Source: Ornithodoros turicata
Lineage: Eukaryota > Arthropoda > Arachnida > Ixodida > Argasidae
NCBI RefSeq assembly: GCF_037126465.1
Contig: NC_088202.1
Location: forward strand, 87,028,160-87,092,159
Reading direction: 5' to 3'
DNA length: 64,000 bases
The notes beneath the pieces were generated by a model, which was not told the origin of the DNA, ran no database searches, and saw nothing but the letters and a program-made list of their open reading frames with translations. This document shows, in pieces, positions 1-10,421 of this stretch (position 1 is its first letter; each line of letters starts with the position of its first letter). A program made the translations under genes and the position numbers.

Positions 1-997
1 CATGGATACTTCTGCAAGTCAGTTCAGTGATAGATAAGTGGAAGGCAGCTAGGTCTGCTTCGCTTGCTTAGTGCGACAACGATTCAAGGAGGACCAATAC
101 TGTGTTTTTCCACTACCCACTCGATGACAGGCGTCACTTCCTATTCCATTCTACCGCTTAGCATAGCATAGCACCACACCTGTGGCATATATGCAGCATT
201 TTGGCAGGTAGAATTTTTGGTTTTCACGTTTCTCAGCACTATCTTTCTTGTTCAGGTATAAGCACTCAAGTCATATATCTGCTTCAGAAAAGCATCTGCA
301 TGAATACAGTAGAATGGATAAGCCACTCAGAGTGGTTGGAGCATCATCTTTTGGCATAGCAGCTGCACAAGTTCCTTTGTGACGGGTCAACCAGACTCCT
401 ACACAAGCAGCAAAGGGATATGGACATGTTCTCTGTCATGCCGGATCTTTGAATGTGTGTGCGTGTGCAGCCAATATACTGTTGTTCTACTGTGAAATCT
501 TCCACGTGAGACATCAGCTATCAGTGAATGCAAAGTTGCTTCGGCATATCACTCAAACTTCAGAAACAATGTTCATATCATGTTCGTGTTTTGCACAGCT
601 ACAGCAGACTGCAGTTTATGATTTGGAAATACCTATCCCGAAAAATAAAGCACTTTGTGTAACAGAAACAGCCAACGCTTCCGCATTTTGTTATTTATTT
701 CACTCGACGTGAACGCAAATCCACAACCATCCAGAACCGCCAAAGCGGGGGAGAGGGAGAGAACAGATGAGAAAGGGAAAGCACCACCAGCATCACAGGT
801 CACCCAGGGAGACAAAAAAAAGCAAAGCAAAAAGCTACTCAACCGTCGTCCTACGATTGGCCCAACGCTAGAGGTCACGTGAGTTTTTCCCGACAATAGA
901 AATATACTACACGTTCATCCCCCTGGTCCTTATTTGCTCTAATTGCTAATTTAATGGCGTCCAGAGGCTTTGTGTGTTTCCTGATTGTCGTGGTCAG
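1..997. other. Unassigned sequence, left edge
   Basis: I see no coherent coding region. A canonical AATAAA polyadenylation hexamer lies near 645-650 in AT-rich context, so part of this could be the 3' untranslated end of a plus-strand host gene that begins outside the window. That is only a possibility; no splice or coding signal supports it. Confidence 0.3.
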
Positions 998-1965
998 CAG
1001 TGATGGCCAGTAGTTAACTACATGTAGTTAAACTACTAGTTAAACTACCTGATTGTAGTTAAAAAAGTGGTTATCAACTACTTGCAGAAATGTAGTGGCA
1101 ACTACTAGTTAAACTACTATTTCGAGTAGTTAACTACAGTAGTTAGGTTACTGCAGGCGCCAACTACTTTCGATTTTGCCGCAAGCTTTACGGCACGATT
1201 GTGCTTCCGACTTTTACCTTCAGCTACTTGTCTGATGAGAACGGAGGTGTAGAGCAATTGTGCCGTGCATGTGTACTAAATCTTCACTTTTAATACTTGC
1301 CTGGGGAAGCCTCATTTGCTGGGAAATAATTCTGCAACTTAGTTTGTCGCTTAGGCACGAAAGAATCCCGCTGCAAGCTTTGTATTTGACGATCGTAGCA
1401 GCCTGTGTAATACCTTGGTTACCGTCCTGGTGTGCACATAACCACATAGGATGGCTATGTGATCGATCATCGTGGCTAAGCGAAAATGTTTTACGGTCCA
1501 CAGTGGCACAATCGACACCCACCGCAATATTTGTGCATTCATCTGTTACGAAGGCGTCTATGAGTGTAAATCTCGTACATGGTCCGTCGCATGTTGTACG
1601 TACCTTTATAGCGGGAGCTTTCACTCTATAGAAAATATTTCCGCAGCAAGCTCTTTTGTCAGCGCATAATATACAAGAGACAGGCATTGGTTTTACAACA
1701 GTATGTGAATTAAGCGACGTAGGCACAAAAGTATATTTTAAATGTCATTATCGTTGCTTGTGATTCGTATTTAGGTGTCCAAGAACACTACAAGGGATTG
1801 GTGTTGATGGACAACGTTAAGTAGTTATAGATGTAGTTAAAATACATTGCGGTAGTTTTAACTACTCCCCTGAAAAGTAGTTTAACTACTAGTTAAACTA
1901 CTCCATCGCGAAGTAGTTATTAGTTATAGTTAAACTACTGTAGAAGTAGTTAGTGGCCATAACTG
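998..1965. mobile_element. Nonautonomous hAT-type element with TAGTTAAACTA subterminal palindromes
   Basis: The ends are imperfect terminal inverted repeats: CAGTGATGGCCAGTAGTTAA at the left and the complement of CAGTTATGGCCACTAACTAC at the right. Both sides are flanked by the identical 8-bp sequence GTGGTCAG (990-997 and 1966-1973), the length expected of hAT target duplications. About 130 bp inside the left end and 150 bp inside the right end are packed with short palindromes built on TAGTTAAACTA. The 968-bp body has no recognisable transposase, so the element would depend on a related autonomous hAT. The family is inferred from TSD length and end structure. Confidence 0.85.
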
Positions 1966-1973
1966 GTGGTCAG

Positions 1974-2518
1974 TGATTACTACTGGAGTATAGGCTGCAG
2001 ACGGCTTCCCCCCACCAACGAAAAATATTTTATAAAATTACAGACTCAAAGCACTGTAGTGGCTCAGCATTACATACATGATATCTTTTGTTCTTCCCTG
2101 ATGCGATCTGTCGCCTGCAATCATTTTATACCTGCTGAAAGATCTTTCAGATCTGCACAGTTTATAGCAACTTTATAGGAAGGAGTTTACAATACATGCC
2201 CTGGGGAAATTACATCTTTAGTACACAATTTTTTGTTCCTGGGCTGTATGCATTTTTTAAGTGTCAACTTTTTAAGGCAACGTCCCAGACATCAAATCAA
2301 AATCCCCAGTGCCACGGCTAAACTGCACACGGGAGGGACACCGTCCCTTCCTCAGCTTATCTTATCTTAAGCTAAAGGTTATCTTAAGCTAAAATACAAT
2401 CTGTCTGTGTTGGTGGTGCAGCATGGGCAATTTCTAAAGCAGGCTTCAATTTGATATAGCAGGCTTCACCTCATGCAGGGAAGCGTCAGGTGAAGCCAGC
2501 TTCCGGGAGGCGTCGTTC
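1974..2518. other. Unassigned AT-rich sequence
   Basis: No supported gene. There are short direct repeats such as the pair of cttatcttaagctaaa-like segments near 2355-2395 and the repeated gcaggcttcA motifs near 2440-2470. I could not link these to a known element. Confidence 0.3.
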
Positions 2519-2640
2519 ATTTTCGGCAATAGTCGTATATTCGGAATCCCGAATATTGGGTATTCGATTCTCGAATCGAATACTTCGAGTGATGAATATT
2601 CGATTCGAATTCGAGAACTCGAGTATCCGCACACCCCTAA
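2519..2640 (-). mobile_element. Terminal fragment of a hAT-like element with ATTCGAAT subterminal palindromes
   Basis: Read on the minus strand it begins TAGGGGTGTGCGGATACTCG at 2639 and runs into a dense array of ATTCGAAT and TCGAATCGA palindromes. This is the layout of a transposon terminus with subterminal binding-site repeats. The opposite end is not visible, so this is a fragment or the partner end has decayed. The start motif resembles the TAGAGGTGTGCGCCG end of the element at 21724-23696, which suggests related families with different subterminal sequence. Confidence 0.5.
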
Positions 2641-2730
2641 AAATGAGGGATTCCGTGAAATTTCGTGCCAAACGAAGGATTCCGTGATGATTCCGAATTC
2701 CTCGGAATCGCGGAAAACCCGGGGCCTTAA
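2641..2730 (-). repeat. Second transposon terminus, GGCCCCGGGTTTTCC type
   Basis: On the minus strand the sequence from about 2729 reads AAGGCCCCGGGTTTTCCGCG and then repeats GATTCCG and GGAATC motifs several times. This looks like another terminus with subterminal repeats that abuts the preceding fragment. No matching partner end or target duplication was found. Confidence 0.35.
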
Positions 2731-2924
2731 TTATAGTCCGTAAAGATGCCTAACTTCGGTGCGACTATTCCGTGCGATATATACATGAACGTGTTCAATG
2801 CACAGTAGTTGGTTCGTTTATTACCACCCAGTTTCCAGAAAGATTAATCGTAGCTTTTTCAGTTGATATATCCCAAGATCATGCATCAATTATATTGCAA
2901 GCCATCCAAGACTACATTACGCCG

Positions 2925-3200
2925 CCAGCGTAAATTGAAACCTTCCGAGACTTCCATACTGAAAAATTAGTAATGAGCTCCGTAAAATCGTCTCTTTCTA
3001 TGCATAACAGTGACGAGGTAGAACATGATGGGAATTGATGTTCTGAGGCTGGAACACATAGAAAGGACAAATACATACAAAGCTTCTTTCAACAAGGTAG
3101 TAAGTTTGCCTTGCGTCATAGTTGTCCGATGGCTGTTCTTTATGAGCTTCAGTTTCGAAAATGAGCGCTCACAGGAACGTTTGCTAATCATCCTAGTGAG
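2925..3200 (-). pseudogene. hAT transposase remnant, C-terminal dimerisation region
   Basis: The minus-strand reading contains CERSFSKLKLIKNSHRTTMT followed by QGKLTTLL, which matches the ERSFSxLKxIKxxxRxTMxQxRL core of the hAT C-terminal dimerisation domain as found in ZMYM- and TTF-type hAT proteins. The same strand continues after a frame disturbance into FTELITNFSVWKSRK, which fits the usual tail of this family. Nothing N-terminal (zinc finger, RNase H-like catalytic core) survives. The upstream side ends abruptly at the repeat starting near 3206. It is a broken transposon gene, not a host gene. Confidence 0.6.
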
Positions 3201-3205
3201 ATATA

Positions 3206-3761
3206 CAGGGTGTCCAGGCTAACGTGCACCGGGGTCTTAAAAAAAAAAAAGCAAGAACACCGTGCGTCATAGGCGAAAGAGAGCTGCAGAATATTATGTT
3301 CCAACCGCTTGTATTTTTTCATGGTGGCCGATTAATTACTTAGGCGCGATGTAATTAGCTAACTTTTTAATTGCTTGTGTTATCGCCGAGATGTGAATTA
3401 GAAATTTGTAGAGCATGTCGAGAAATACCCATCGCAAATGTGTCCTACAGCGTATGCCTTGCGTGGAGTTTTTTTCCTGGCCCCGCGAAACCCGAAAGTG
3501 TACCACGTGACACGAAGCGAGCGCACCAACGCACGCGCCTCGATTTGAGAGCTATCAAGCGTACAGAAAATGAACTGCCGCCGCTATCTGCCGAGAAGCT
3601 ACCTTCAGGTCAGAGCTCACCTGAAGGTCGCTTCGCGGCAGATAAGGAATGCAGTAGTTCTTCTGTATGCTTGAGAGCTCAGAAATCGAGGCGGGCGCGT
3701 TGGTGCGCTCGCTCGTGTCACGTGGTACACTTTCGGGTTTCGCGGGGCCGAGAAAAAATGA
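3206..3761. repeat. ACAGGGTGTCC-type repeat containing a large foldback
   Basis: The unit opens with ACAGGGTGTCCAGGCTAACG, a typical start for dispersed foldback elements in arthropods. Within it, 3467-3614 and 3615-3761 form an imperfect inverted repeat centred at 3614.5 (ACCTTCAGGT cagagctc ACCTGAAGGT). The arms pair outward through CGATTT/AAATCG, GTGTACCACGTG and CCCCGCGAAACCCG. Open frames within the arms are by-products of the symmetry and are not counted as genes. No clear right terminus matching the left end was found. Confidence 0.65.
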
Positions 3762-5120
3762 CTGTACTCTTTGACCCACTTCCAAACGCGTATGAAATGC
3801 GATAGCATTACTACTAGCAGTACAACAGATGAAGGACGGTGACTCCTTTTCGGATGCGAAAGAAGCACACTTTTGGGAGTTTTAGCGGATCCGCAGCACT
3901 CTACGGAAACGATACGATAGAGGAAGTTCCCAAATCAAAGGTCAGCAACGTGATGTAAGACACTTCACAGGAATTAGGCGATTTATTAATCGTGTTTTCG
4001 GAAGCTCGCTATTTATTCCTAAGGCCACGTACTAGAACGTATGCGTGTCACCGTACACGATCACTCGGACAATTCCTCTTCGTCATGGGTGGTCTTCAAT
4101 TCTGGCAATGCAGAGAATGGGCTTGTCAGTAGAAGATCTAGTCCATGCAGAGTGTAACACTTCTCGTGAACTCACAGTCTATTATTGTGCCGTTGCGTGT
4201 GGTCGGCACATTCACATCACCCACAATGTCAAAATTGAACGTCTCCTGTGGTGCTCGGCGCTCACGCTGGGTGCGCACCAACCTTTACGTTCGACTTTCG
4301 CCAGTGTGCGTATGGCGGTATGGCGGTTCGGTTCGGCAGTACGAGTAGGCGGGTAACGAACACTTATATATTTCGTATCGTATATAAGTATTTCGAGGTT
4401 TAGTATGGTTTAGTATTTATGCAGCGTCACGAGTATTTCGGCCCATCCTTCGGCAGCAACGTTAGTGCGCTTTGCCGCACGCCATTTTCCTGTATTCTCT
4501 GCGGCACGTCGAAGGCACGTCGCTTACGTTCATTTTTTAGGGAACTGCCCGCATCTCCCGCAGCAGTGGCGGCAAGTCTGCGAGTTCTATACTTGCGCTA
4601 CTTGCGCGAATGCTCCGCAGTACGTCACTTACACTAACTCCGTAGTGTCCGATGACATTGACGACATTACATGAAACGTACTATGCGAAACACTAGATAG
4701 TTTCAGCAGGTCGCAAGCGCTGTACGAAAACGATACAATATTAAAGAGGTTTGTGTTGTGTTTGTCTGTTCCTGCTTCAGAACAATTACTTTCCAACAAT
4801 AAAGGAAGCTGTCAAACCAAAGATCCACAATATGATGTCAGCAACTTCAAAAGAATCAGGTTCGTGGCTTATCGTATTTTAGGAACCGCTATCGTAAAGA
4901 CCTTCCAATCTGCTAAATCCCCGCCGAAACGTTTCTTATCAGCCGAGGCGGGCAATACAGAAACAAACGAGGGGGAGATCACGTCGGGGAGGGGGAGGGG
5001 GGATCATATCAAACGAGGGGGAGATAGCACATCGCGAGAGTGAAAGGGCCCCTCTCCACTGACGCTACGCTTCACCAAGGCCCGAAAGTGCGTTAAAGAT
5101 ATGCTATCGCATGTAAAAAG
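3762..5120. other. Unassigned sequence
   Basis: I see no supported gene. A short TATA-rich palindromic stretch (atatttcgtatcgtatataag) lies near 4366-4388, and a purine-rich stretch with repeated acgagggggagat motifs lies at about 4966-5030. Short open frames at 4045-4356 and 4419-4637 show no domain or signal I recognise. Confidence 0.3.
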
Positions 5121-5124
5121 GAGT

Positions 5125-5560
5125 ACGCCAGACATTCACAGATACACCAATAGACAAAAAGGCTGAAACCAGTGCGGCAGCTTTCTGCATCCCAGCCTTA
5201 CAAACAGATTGTGCAGAAGCGATACAGCAATCCTGGAAGCACTACACAAAAGCACCCTATCGGCAACTTGAACCTGTGTATCGGACTCAAAAGCCGCACT
5301 ACAGACAATAAACAACAAATATATACCAAGAGCATTACCTGCCTAATGAGAGCCTGTGGCATTACAAACCCTGCAAATCATAAAATTATAAAATGTCGAA
5401 GGTAGTACAATAGCCCCCGCAAGGGGGCGACATCACACAAAAAGGCGTACCTGGAAATGAAAGAGCCGATACACTAGCCAAGCATGCCACACAACTTCCG
5501 CCAACCATCATGTGGCGTTTTCACCGAGATGCAAGGACATAAAAGGAAACGGCTCATCCC
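5125..5560 (+). pseudogene. Decayed non-LTR retrotransposon RNase H fragment
   Basis: Pieces in different plus-strand frames together resemble the RNase H domain of I- or R1-type retrotransposons: a FTDTP-like start near 5140, IYTKSITCLMRACGITNP near 5320-5370, and KGVPGNERADTLAKHATQL near 5440-5490. The last piece matches the usual WVPGHxGIxGNExADxLAK block that carries the final catalytic aspartate. Frameshifts and stops separate the pieces. The reverse transcriptase upstream is not recognisable. This is an old, truncated insertion. Confidence 0.5.
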
Positions 5561-5609
5561 CCTGCATCACAAGGGGCTTTACCAGAGAGGAAACGTCGCG
5601 ACGTTTCAA

Positions 5610-6120
5610 CGCATAGGCGCCGACTGCGGGGGGGCGCGGGGGCCCTTGCCCCCCCGGAACATGAACTAGGGGGGGGGGGGGCGCCGCATCCCCCGGGAAG
5701 TCCCGTTAAGAGACTGAGACCAACCTTTGGGGCTCGGCGCGCCCGGGTCAAAAGAGTTGAGAGGCACTAACCCCAAAAATGCATCTTGCAATTTGTAAAA
5801 TACTGTTTACGTTCTCTCTGTTTTTCTTTTTATTTTTCTGTCCTTCCTTCCTCTTATTTCTATACCAGTTCTGCATACATCATAGGATACCGCCAGAGTG
5901 TGTGATTCTTCAGCTTTAGTTTTGTGTTCTTCATGTTTCTTTTCCTTTTCTTTCCTTGTTTTTGTTTTCTTTTGCTTTATTTTTTCTTTGCCTTTTTTGT
6001 CTTCCCCTTTCACTTTTTTTGTGCAATAACAAGCCGACATCCATCTGGCTTACCTTTCCTTTCTTTTTTTTCTTAATAAACATACAGCCCCCCCCCCTCC
6101 CCGCCAGAGTACTTACTTCG
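5610..6120. repeat. G-run region followed by a T-rich, low-complexity stretch
   Basis: The segment 5625-5700 is extremely G-rich with runs of up to 13 G. It starts with a taggcgccgactgcggggg motif that looks like a repeat end. From about 5810 to 6080 the plus strand is a pyrimidine-dominated, T-rich tract, and a C run follows at 6089-6096. Homopolymer lengths here may be unreliable in an assembly. No gene is supported. Confidence 0.4.
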
Positions 6121-6185
6121 CGGTGCGCCCTTGACCCCCCCGGGAAAATGAAAACTCTCCGCCTCTGATTTCAACGTTTACAGTA

Positions 6186-6318
6186 AAGGTGCTGGATGGC
6201 CCATGTTCTTCATTTGTTCCATGAGACGCCTCCTCTGGTGCTCGCATTGCAAATGCAATTAAGCACCAGAGAAGACGTCTCATGGAACAAATGAATAACA
6301 TGGGCCATTCAACACCTT
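6186..6318. repeat. Near-perfect 133-bp palindrome
   Basis: The arms 6186-6252 and 6253-6318 are almost exact reverse complements: aaggtg...ggcccatgtt on the left and aacatgggcc...cacctt on the right. Only a few mismatches occur and there is practically no loop (centre ATTGCAAATG). A transcript would form one long hairpin. It may be a MITE or foldback that lost its flanks. No target duplication is evident. Confidence 0.75.
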
Positions 6319-7133
6319 CACTAGAATCCCTTATTTACCCCACAGGATCAGTGTGGACACGAGGGAAGGTACAGACGATACTACTGGGCATCATAAATGA
6401 GAGTGACCTTATGGAAGTCTTCTAATGGCGAGGGGTCAAATCCCCGCACAATAACTGAAGATAATACGCAACCAGATGTGAACTCTGCGCTGCACGGTAC
6501 CTATCCATGTATTGTGTGTAGTACTGGGAATCCTGGGTAATTTTTTGAATCCTGGGGCCGAGACAGAGCGCATACACAGCATTTGTGCAGTGATTCCAAT
6601 ACGTTTCTTGTGTCCTCTTTTTTGTGTGAGCGCGTGTGAGTGTCGGAAAGGGCCACTCCCATTATAGCGGTACCCTATCCTAATGGTGGCGTATGAGTCT
6701 AAAGGGATCTTAGCGCCACGGTGAACCCGATGATCGAAATTGCTCCATCCATATCCAGCACTTCGACCTGAAGAAATTTTGGCAACGTAAACGGGGGTGA
6801 GAAGTTCACCAAACTGGGTTTGTCCGAGTCGTAACTGCAGACGGAATTGGACGAAAACGCCAAGCAAACCTGGGGCACGATTGCGTAAAGCCTCCCCCCC
6901 CCCCCCCCGACGCTCTGTAAACAAACAAAAAGAAAAGCTCATATGCAGTTCTCAAATTCTCCTCAAAATTCTCTTGATTCTCGTTTTATTGTCCACCCTA
7001 GCTCCCGAAACCTGCCGTCCGGCGCCTGGGCCGGCTGCCCCGCCCCCCATACCTTTCGGTGTTGGCCTGTCCGTTTTCCCGCCTACCGTGGATCGCAGGG
7101 TTGCCATCTGTAGACTGTTGTCTGGATGATATC
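6319..7133. other. Unassigned sequence upstream of the BEL element
   Basis: No gene recognised. A 13-15 nt C run occurs at about 6895-6909. A short stretch near 6436-6448 (aggggtcaaatccccgc) faintly resembles a tRNA T-arm, but no A box lies at the right distance, so I do not call a tRNA or SINE. Confidence 0.3.
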
Positions 7134-7305
7134 TGTTAAGAAAGATGTGGATAAATAGATGGGCTCGTGCTTATCCCCGAGCTAAGAGGTCGTGCGTTCC
7201 TAGTGGTGGAAGAAGAAGAAGAAGAAGGTCGTGCATTCTTATTCTTTTGGGTTTTGTTCAGTAAACGTTTTGCTCTGGCTCCGCTCGTCTGGCTCTTCCT
7301 CTACA
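7134..7305 (+). repeat. Probable 5' LTR of the plus-strand BEL/Pao element
   Basis: The start TGTTAAGAAAGATG resembles the LTR start TGTTGAGGAAGATG of the minus-strand BEL element near 51.3 kb, and the end CTCTACA sits a few bases before the primer-binding site. The length of about 170 bp fits a small BEL LTR. No second copy survives downstream because the element is truncated, so the left boundary rests on the family resemblance alone. Confidence 0.6.
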
Positions 7306-7310
7306 CAATT

Positions 7311-7328
7311 TGGTGCCGAAACCCGGGA
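7311..7328 (+). promoter_or_regulatory. tRNA primer-binding site of the BEL/Pao element
   Basis: TGGTGCCGAAACCCGGGA lies directly after the LTR. It begins TGG, complementary to a tRNA CCA end. The same sequence (TGGTGCCGAAACCCGGG) follows the LTR of the minus-strand BEL copy at 51150-51167, which confirms its role. Confidence 0.8.
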
Positions 7329-7375
7329 AACCCTACTAGGGACTTGAGAGTGGAGGACATTCACAGGCCAGCACG

Positions 7376-8870
7376 ATGACGGAGACGTCACAGGAATCAA
7401 CTACGAGGGTTTTGCTCTTGCAAAAGAGGAAGTAGATTGACCACGGTACTGAATGAAGCCGAGCAAGCTATGCAGGTCGTCGACAGCTCTCAGGATCACA
7501 CCACCCGTTGTGAGGTACTGCTTGAGCGCATCGTCAAATTCTCCGCCAGCCTGGATGACGTGGACAGCAAGTTGGAGCCTATGTTTACGGTCGAGGAGGT
7601 TGAAGCAGAGCTTGAGAGAATGATCGACTATCAAGACCGGGTAACCACCATCACCTGCTTACTGAAGAAACATGCCGTCGCGCAGTCTTCGAGAGCTGGT
7701 TCCATACTGGAGTCCAGAAACCCGGGTGAGCTGGCGCTTCCAATTGGAGAACATAGTCCGGATGTCCCAAGTCAACATCGAACTGTAGGAGATGGCCGTC
7801 ACAGACCGCAGTTACCGAAGTTGGAACTCCTTAAATATAATAGCAGTCAAGAGTACTGGCAGAAATTTTGGATCAGGTTCGAGTCCCTAGTAGACAGCAA
7901 TGCTTCCTTCTCGAACAACGAGAAGATGCTTCAATAAAGGGCCTCCAGCTAACGGGAGATATGTATGACACTGCGGTCAAGATGATCAAGGAAAGATTTG
8001 GAAATCCAAACACGCTGATACAGTTTTATATGAAGCGGTTGCTAGGTCTTCAGACAGTCCGCTCCTCCCGCAATGTCCTCAAACTGAGACGCCTCCACGA
8101 CACGGTGAAGACTCATATGAGGAGTCCAGAAGCGCTGGGTATACTATACCTCAAAGCCGTTCTGCTCTCTACTGTTTCCTGTTTTGCAACAAACTGTTCC
8201 GGAAGATATGATTCTCAGCTTCCAGAGAAAGGTTCACGGCGACGAACATTCTCGTAGATGTACATCGGCAGAAGATCGGTATAAGATACTTCTCACGAAG
8301 TTGCTAGACTTTATTAAGATGGAAGCTGAGTGCAGTGAGCAACTGCCGCCGGCTACAGGAGACAGTGTCTATGAATCGAGGAGGTCTATTTCGACGAACC
8401 AGCGGAAACTACCGCAAACTTCTGCTGAAAGACTGTCGTCCGCCTCCGCTCTTGGCGTCGAAGCCAACAAACCGAATACAGCTCGTGACAAGAAGACGGA
8501 GCCCTGCTTCTTTTGCGGGAAGGATCACGAGATGCTGAACTGCAACTTACAAGCAAATGTGGCAGAGTTAGAAGAAAAACTTCGTAGCAGCCACAGATGC
8601 TTCCGCTGCGGGAAGCAGTATCATACAGCAAAGGTTTGCCGATCATCTCGTAGCCTCAAATGCAGAAAATGTAACGGACGACACTTAACTGTGCTGTGCA
8701 AGCAGAAGAGTACAGTACCAAGGTCTCAAGGGCCGGTACTCGCAAGTGGCACGTGGCAACGTACAGGCTTGCGACAGGACATAGTCCTGCTGCAGACTGC
8801 GTACGTAGTCGTTTGCGCGGCCGGGGGAAGGGAGAAGTGCGTCCGTATCCTCATAGATGGGGGAAGTTAA
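7376..8870 (+). pseudogene. BEL/Pao Gag and start of protease (frameshifted)
   Basis: The region encodes a BEL-type Gag in at least three frames. An N-terminal helical segment (from about 7437) is followed by a DUF1759-like part including YWQKFWIRFESLVDSNASF near 7857-7910. After a frame break come three zinc knuckles at about 8505-8700: CFFCGKDHEMLNC, CFRCGKQYHTAKVC and CRKCNGRHLTVLC. A protease-like start with a DGGS active-site block ends near 8870 (RILIDGGS) followed by a stop. A stop near 7434, a frame break at about 7935 and another near 8180 make it noncoding as it stands. Its protein pattern parallels the intact Gag at 49396-51109, but it is clearly a different, older lineage. Confidence 0.8.
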
Positions 8871-8879
8871 AGAAGTTTC

Positions 8880-10400
8880 GTTAAGCGAGCACTGTCCAAG
8901 AAGTTGCAATTACGGACTGTTGGGAAAGAGCTTTGGTAATCAATACGGTAGGCAAGGCTGGAACCGAATCGCTCCATCGTAGGGTGAAAGTCAGGCCTCG
9001 GTCGCAGTATACTTCCGAGGAAGTTTGCATTGAAGCTCTTGAGATACCAGAAATCTGCATTGGCAGTCTTCCTAATATTGACCGGAAATCTCTTGCTCAG
9101 CTGAAGTCCGGGGGAATGTCTTTAGCAGATGAAGCTACGTTCGCTGACGCGTCACCTGAAATATTGATACTCGTAGGAGCAGATTTCTATGGGTCCGTTG
9201 TCGCAGGGAGACAAGTACGAGTTCGTGACAATCTCATCGGCATGGAAACCATTTTCGGATGGACAATACAAGGCCCTACAGGAAAGCAATCAGGTTACGA
9301 GGTTAATGCCCTACATGTGCAAGTGTCCAGCGTTAACCACGACAATGTCTCCAATGCGCTGCAGTCTTTCTCGGAGTTAGAGCACCTTGGTATTGTTGAC
9401 AGTGAAGAGTCGGATGGCAAGAAGCATGAAGTTTTCCAGAGGTTTCAGGACACAAGCAGATTTGAAGATGGTCGTTATACAGTGCGCCTGCCCTGGAATG
9501 AAGACCTCGTCTCGCGACTGGGAAACAACAAGGCTGCAGCAGAGCAGCACGCAGCGTCACCCGTACTCTTTTGAGGGATCAAGAGGTCACGAACGAATAC
9601 GATCAGGTGATACGACAGTATCTCATTAACGGTCATGCCGAGCGTATTGATGCAGCATCACCATCACCTGTTGCTGTCCCGGAATATTACATGCCACATC
9701 ATGCAGTTATTAGACGCGAGGGAGAGACTACGAAAGTCAGGATTGTATTCGACGCCTCATCGAGTGCTCCGGGTTTTCTATCCCTGAACCACGTTCAGCA
9801 TGCTGGTCCAAATTTGAACTCTGTCATCCTTCTGTCCGCGACCATTCAGCATCATTTACAGCAATTAGAGAAGGATTACTTGCAGACTGCTACGCTCTTG
9901 GAGCAATCCTTTTACATGGACGATTTAGTGGTCAGCGTCAGCACATCAGAAAATGCCAAGACACTTAATGAGGAAACGCTGAGCATATTCGAAGCGGCCG
10001 GCATGAAGATAAAGAAGTTGGTGACTAATAACGAGACACTTCTACGAGAAATGTTTGAAAAGGGGAACTCTACAACGGAGACTACACGGAACCAGACGAA
10101 GAAGGTTCTGGGGGGTCATATGGGACCTTCAGCATGATCAATTACGATGTCCAGTTGCTTCTGTCCTTGACTCCATGACGGAAAAGGAGAGTGTCAAGAG
10201 ACATGTACTGCAGACTATTTCCAAGGTTTATGACCCATTTGGTATGTTAGGACTCCTCACTATTTCGGGCAAGATCATGCTACAGAAGATTTGGGAGGCA
10301 GGACTGCAGTGGAATGATCCCCACCTTCAGACATCGATGCAGAGTGGAGTGAGTGGTGCAAAGGAGTCTCGGAGCTGCAACATATATCTGTTCCTACACG
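8880..10400 (+). pseudogene. BEL/Pao protease and reverse transcriptase, internally deleted
   Basis: The first part (8933-9574) aligns in order with the BEL region between protease and RT: ICIGSLPNIDRKSL, then ILILVGADFYGSVVAG, then METIFGWTIQGPTG. RT begins near 9590 (NEYDQVIRQYLINGHAERID), with YYMPHHAVIRREGETTKVRI and FDASSSAPGF near 9685-9780. It then jumps from a PNLNSVILL-like block straight to the YMDD box near 9915-9930. The roughly 100-residue stretch that should carry catalytic motif A and the GARSSPF-type motif is missing. The thumb-like KVYDPFGMLG follows at about 10220. After about 10400 the CR1-like insertion interrupts the element. Confidence 0.75.
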
Positions 10401-10421
10401 ATAAGATTCAAGATATTCAAG

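Noticed and set aside
3371..3868. Frames of 76-144 codons on both strands
   Set aside because: The two strands give near-identical peptides because the region is an inverted repeat; not protein-coding.
4755..5043. 96-codon plus-strand frame with purine-rich tail
   Set aside because: Low-complexity GGGGGAGA tract at the end and no domain, signal or splice support.
7134..7305. Same family assignment of the two BEL elements
   Set aside because: They share the primer-binding site and a similar LTR start, but the LTR bodies and Gag sequences differ too much to be one family.
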